Of a stretch of DNA of 8,367 nt, positions 6,660 through 8,367 are shown in pieces; position 1 is the stretch's first letter, and every line of letters starts with the position of its first letter. Source of the DNA: Deltaproteobacteria bacterium. Lineage in GTDB: Bacteria > Desulfobacterota > DSM-4660 > Desulfatiglandales > HGW-15. Location of the stretch: positions 1 to 8,367 of the forward strand of contig JAFGIC010000186.1 in the NCBI GenBank assembly GCA_016929815.1, in the 5' to 3' direction. The notes below the pieces were generated by a model. It worked only from the letters and a program-made list of their open reading frames with translations. It searched no databases and had not been told where the DNA came from. The position numbers were made by a program, and so were the translations under genes.

Positions 6660-7217
6660 ATGTCATCCGACGATCACCGAAACAGCAGCATCAGAGGCTT
6701 TACCCTTACGGAGCTTGTGATAACCCTTTCCATATTTGGAATTCTTTGCTCCATAGCTGTTCCGGCCTTTTCCTCCTGGCTTCCCGAATACAGACTGAAA
6801 AGCGCGGCCCGCGACCTTTATTCCAATATGCAACTGGCAAGGATGATGTCCCTGAAAAATAGCGGCAATTACAGGGTGATCTTTAATGCCGGTGAAAATG
6901 GGGCATACAGCATAGTCAGCCCTGACGGGACAATAGAGAGAAGTATCAGTTTCCTTGATTATGACAAGGGCGGAGGCATTGGTTTCGGTGGAGGAAAGGC
7001 AATGATAAACGCTACCACATCAGGGGGTGAGCTGCCTGATGATGGTGTAAGCTACCAGTATAATAAAATGTCTTTTACCCCAAGGGGCCTCGGGAGCGGC
7101 ATGGGGTATGCCTATATTGAAAATAACAAGGGAACAGCCTATGCCGTAGGGACAGCAGGGATAACAGGCATTATCGTGATGAAAAAGTGGAACGATTCAA
7201 CGGGCGAATGGGAATAG
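6660..7217 (+). CDS. fimT: GspH/FimT-type minor pseudopilin, first gene of second operon
   Basis: A 185-residue prepilin-like protein. The 13-residue leader ends in Arg-Gly, followed by FTLTELVITLSIFGIL: predicted cleavage after Gly13, Phe at +1, Glu18 at +5, then a hydrophobic helix to about residue 36. The next stretch, with RLKSAARDLYSNMQLARMMSLK, is the amphipathic helix typical of GspH/FimT/FimU proteins; the remainder is a beta-rich globular domain with MSFTPRG (a family-like F.p.G turn) and ending GEWE. A GAAGGGAG ribosome site sits about 5 nt before the ATG. It is the promoter-proximal gene after the sigma-54 site and lies 65 nt before pilW. Role by family: minor pilin of the tip complex that helps initiate pilus assembly. 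FimT and FimU cannot be separated from sequence alone. Confidence 0.9.
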   Translation: MSSDDHRNSSIRGFTLTELVITLSIFGILCSIAVPAFSSWLPEYRLKSAARDLYSNMQLARMMSLKNSGNYRVIFNAGENGAYSIVSPDGTIERSISFLDYDKGGGIGFGGGKAMINATTSGGELPDDGVSYQYNKMSFTPRGLGSGMGYAYIENNKGTAYAVGTAGITGIIVMKKWNDSTGEWE

Positions 7218-7282
7218 ATATTCAGTCTCCATGATATTTTTGCGAATGACAAGATAACGGATCGATATGGGAGTAAAGGAAA

Positions 7283-8011
7283 ATGAATATGGTATTTAAA
7301 AGTTCAAAGATAAAGGATTTCGAAAAGGGCTTTACGCTTATTGAGATCCTAGTGGCTGTTGCCATCAGCGGCATTGTGATGGCCGGCATATATTCCGCAT
7401 ATTATTCACAGCAGAGATCACATGAGGTCCAGGAACAGGTGGTAACTATACACCAGAACCTCAGGGCGGCCATGTTTTTTATGGAGAGGGAGATACGCAT
7501 GGCGGGTCTGGACCCTGATAAGACGGGTGAATACAGCTCAATAACAATAACCAATGGTGATAAAACAGGATCATCCAGCGCGCTGAGTTTTTATGAAGAT
7601 ATCTATAATGAGGCTGATGATACAAACGAGCCGGATGGGATTTTCCAAAACAAGGAATACATCACCTATGCGCTTTCGGACACAGACCTGAGAAGAACGA
7701 CCGGAAAGGGAACGTCGGATGAAACGGTTCAAACTATTGCTGAAGATATCGAGTTTCTCAAATTATTCTGCCTTGATACAACAGGGGCCGTGACCACGGA
7801 CAGCGATGATATTGTCTCGGTGCAGATAGCCATTATTGCAAGGAGCGAAAGCCCGGACCCAAAATATACCGACATCCAGGCATTTATTATACCTTACGGA
7901 ACATCAGGCGCTTCTAAAATCTATACTGTGGATGGGTATCCTAAGAATGACAGTTTTCGCCGTGAGCTTCTGACCGCCCAGATAAAATGCAGGAACGTCG
8001 GACTTAAATAA
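7283..8011 (+). CDS. pilW: PilW-type minor pilin (second copy, complete)
   Basis: A 242-residue prepilin-like protein. Leader residues 1-16 end in Lys-Gly, followed by FTLIEILVAVAISG, with predicted cleavage after Gly16 and Glu21 at +5. MAGIYSAYYSQQRSHEVQEQVVTIHQNLRAAMFFMEREIRMAGLDP (shortened: GIYSAYYSQQ, then FMEREIRMAGLDP near 66-78) is the characteristic PilW helix region. The globular part contains two cysteines, C163 and C236, that could form a disulfide. A weak AAAGGA ribosome site precedes the ATG; a second in-frame ATG at 7289 is possible but gives a shorter leader. The C-terminal 116 residues align with the truncated copy at 2-337. It lies 65 nt after the fimT-like gene and 23 nt before pilV. 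Role by family: a minor pilin of the tip complex alongside PilV and PilX. Confidence 0.92.
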   Translation: MNMVFKSSKIKDFEKGFTLIEILVAVAISGIVMAGIYSAYYSQQRSHEVQEQVVTIHQNLRAAMFFMEREIRMAGLDPDKTGEYSSITITNGDKTGSSSALSFYEDIYNEADDTNEPDGIFQNKEYITYALSDTDLRRTTGKGTSDETVQTIAEDIEFLKLFCLDTTGAVTTDSDDIVSVQIAIIARSESPDPKYTDIQAFIIPYGTSGASKIYTVDGYPKNDSFRRELLTAQIKCRNVGLK

Positions 8012-8367
8012 CATGTAATGCAGAAGGGGAAGAAATGGAAAAGATAAATACCAATAATGGTTTCACATTGCTGGAGGTAATTTTTGCCGTTTCTATTCTT
8101 ACGGTCGGCATCCTGGCCGTTGCCGCCATGCAGGCCTCTTCCATCAGAGGCAATGCCTTTGCCTGGGGCACATCCGAGGCAACCAACATAGCCATGGCAC
8201 AGATAGAAAGCCTGATGGACCTGCCGTATCATGATGACCGTCTTACGGAAACGGGCGTTGGAGAAAGCCACATAGGCAATCCTGTAGGCAATTACAATAT
8301 CAGCTGGACCGTGGAGAATGATGCCATTATCAATCAAACCAAAACGGTTGATGTGACCGTATCATGG
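7958..8367 (+). repeat. Duplicated pilW-end/pilV segment, copy B
   Basis: Partner of the segment at 284-689, same orientation. It is cut by the window end, so the full extent of the duplication downstream is unknown. Differences from copy A are scattered, mostly third-base changes, which points to an old duplication or a conversion event rather than a recent one. Confidence 0.85.
8035..8367 (+). CDS. pilV: PilV-type minor pilin (second copy; 3' end outside window)
   Basis: The first 111 codons of a second PilV; by comparison with the first copy (129 aa) roughly 18-20 codons are missing. The leader MEKINTNNG is followed by FTLLE, so cleavage is predicted after Gly9 with Glu at +5. Residues 9-58 are identical in protein to the copy at 360-749 while the DNA differs at ten silent positions. 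After residue 66 the copies diverge (DDRLTETGVGESHIG against DDLLEDLDEVSHSGG) and then become similar again near GNYxISWTVE. The ribosome site (AGAAGGGGAAG) and the 23-nt spacer after pilW match the first copy closely. The next genes are presumably pilX and pilY1 of the second cassette, but they are outside the window. Confidence 0.92.
   Translation, partial: MEKINTNNGFTLLEVIFAVSILTVGILAVAAMQASSIRGNAFAWGTSEATNIAMAQIESLMDLPYHDDRLTETGVGESHIGNPVGNYNISWTVENDAIINQTKTVDVTVSW

Overview
The window is a cluster of type IV pilus minor-pilin and tip-adhesin genes, all on the + strand, from a Gram-negative bacterium. Codon use rich in AGG/AGA arginine and ATA isoleucine, GC content that looks intermediate, the fimT-pilW-pilV-pilX-pilY1 order and a sigma-54 promoter suggest a Desulfobacterota- or Nitrospirota-like organism. 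This taxonomic guess is inference. There are no rRNA, tRNA or CRISPR features, and no intact mobile element.

Layout. Positions 2-337 are the C-terminal end of a pilW gene that starts outside the window. It is followed by pilV (360-749), pilX (769-1353), a very large pilY1 (1353-5984, 1543 aa) and a small exported protein of unknown function (6002-6355). Gaps are 17-22 nt, and pilX/pilY1 overlap by 1 nt, so this is one operon. It ends at a rho-independent terminator (6426-6462). The roughly 300-nt gap (6356-6659) also holds a near-perfect sigma-54 promoter (6597-6611) with small direct and inverted repeats upstream. A second operon then begins: fimT/gspH-like pseudopilin (6660-7217), pilW (7283-8011) and pilV (8035 to the window end).

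The second pilW-pilV pair is a diverged duplicate of the first, offset by about 7.67 kb. Similarity is highest across the pilW/pilV junction, including the untranslated spacer. The locus is therefore at least two tandem minor-pilin cassettes. In the pilV N-terminal region the copies differ only at silent positions, which implies that both are kept under selection.

How the genes work together (family knowledge). FimT, PilV, PilW and PilX are prepilin-like subunits that form a priming complex at the pilus tip. PilY1 is the large exported tip protein carried by that complex, acting in pilus assembly, adhesion and surface sensing. This PilY1 is unusual: a beta-sandwich-like module of about 200 residues is inserted in its von Willebrand A domain just after the MIDAS motif, and it has six calcium-loop-like motifs. 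Tandem cassettes could supply alternative tip complexes; that is a hypothesis, because the second pilY1, if present, lies beyond the window.
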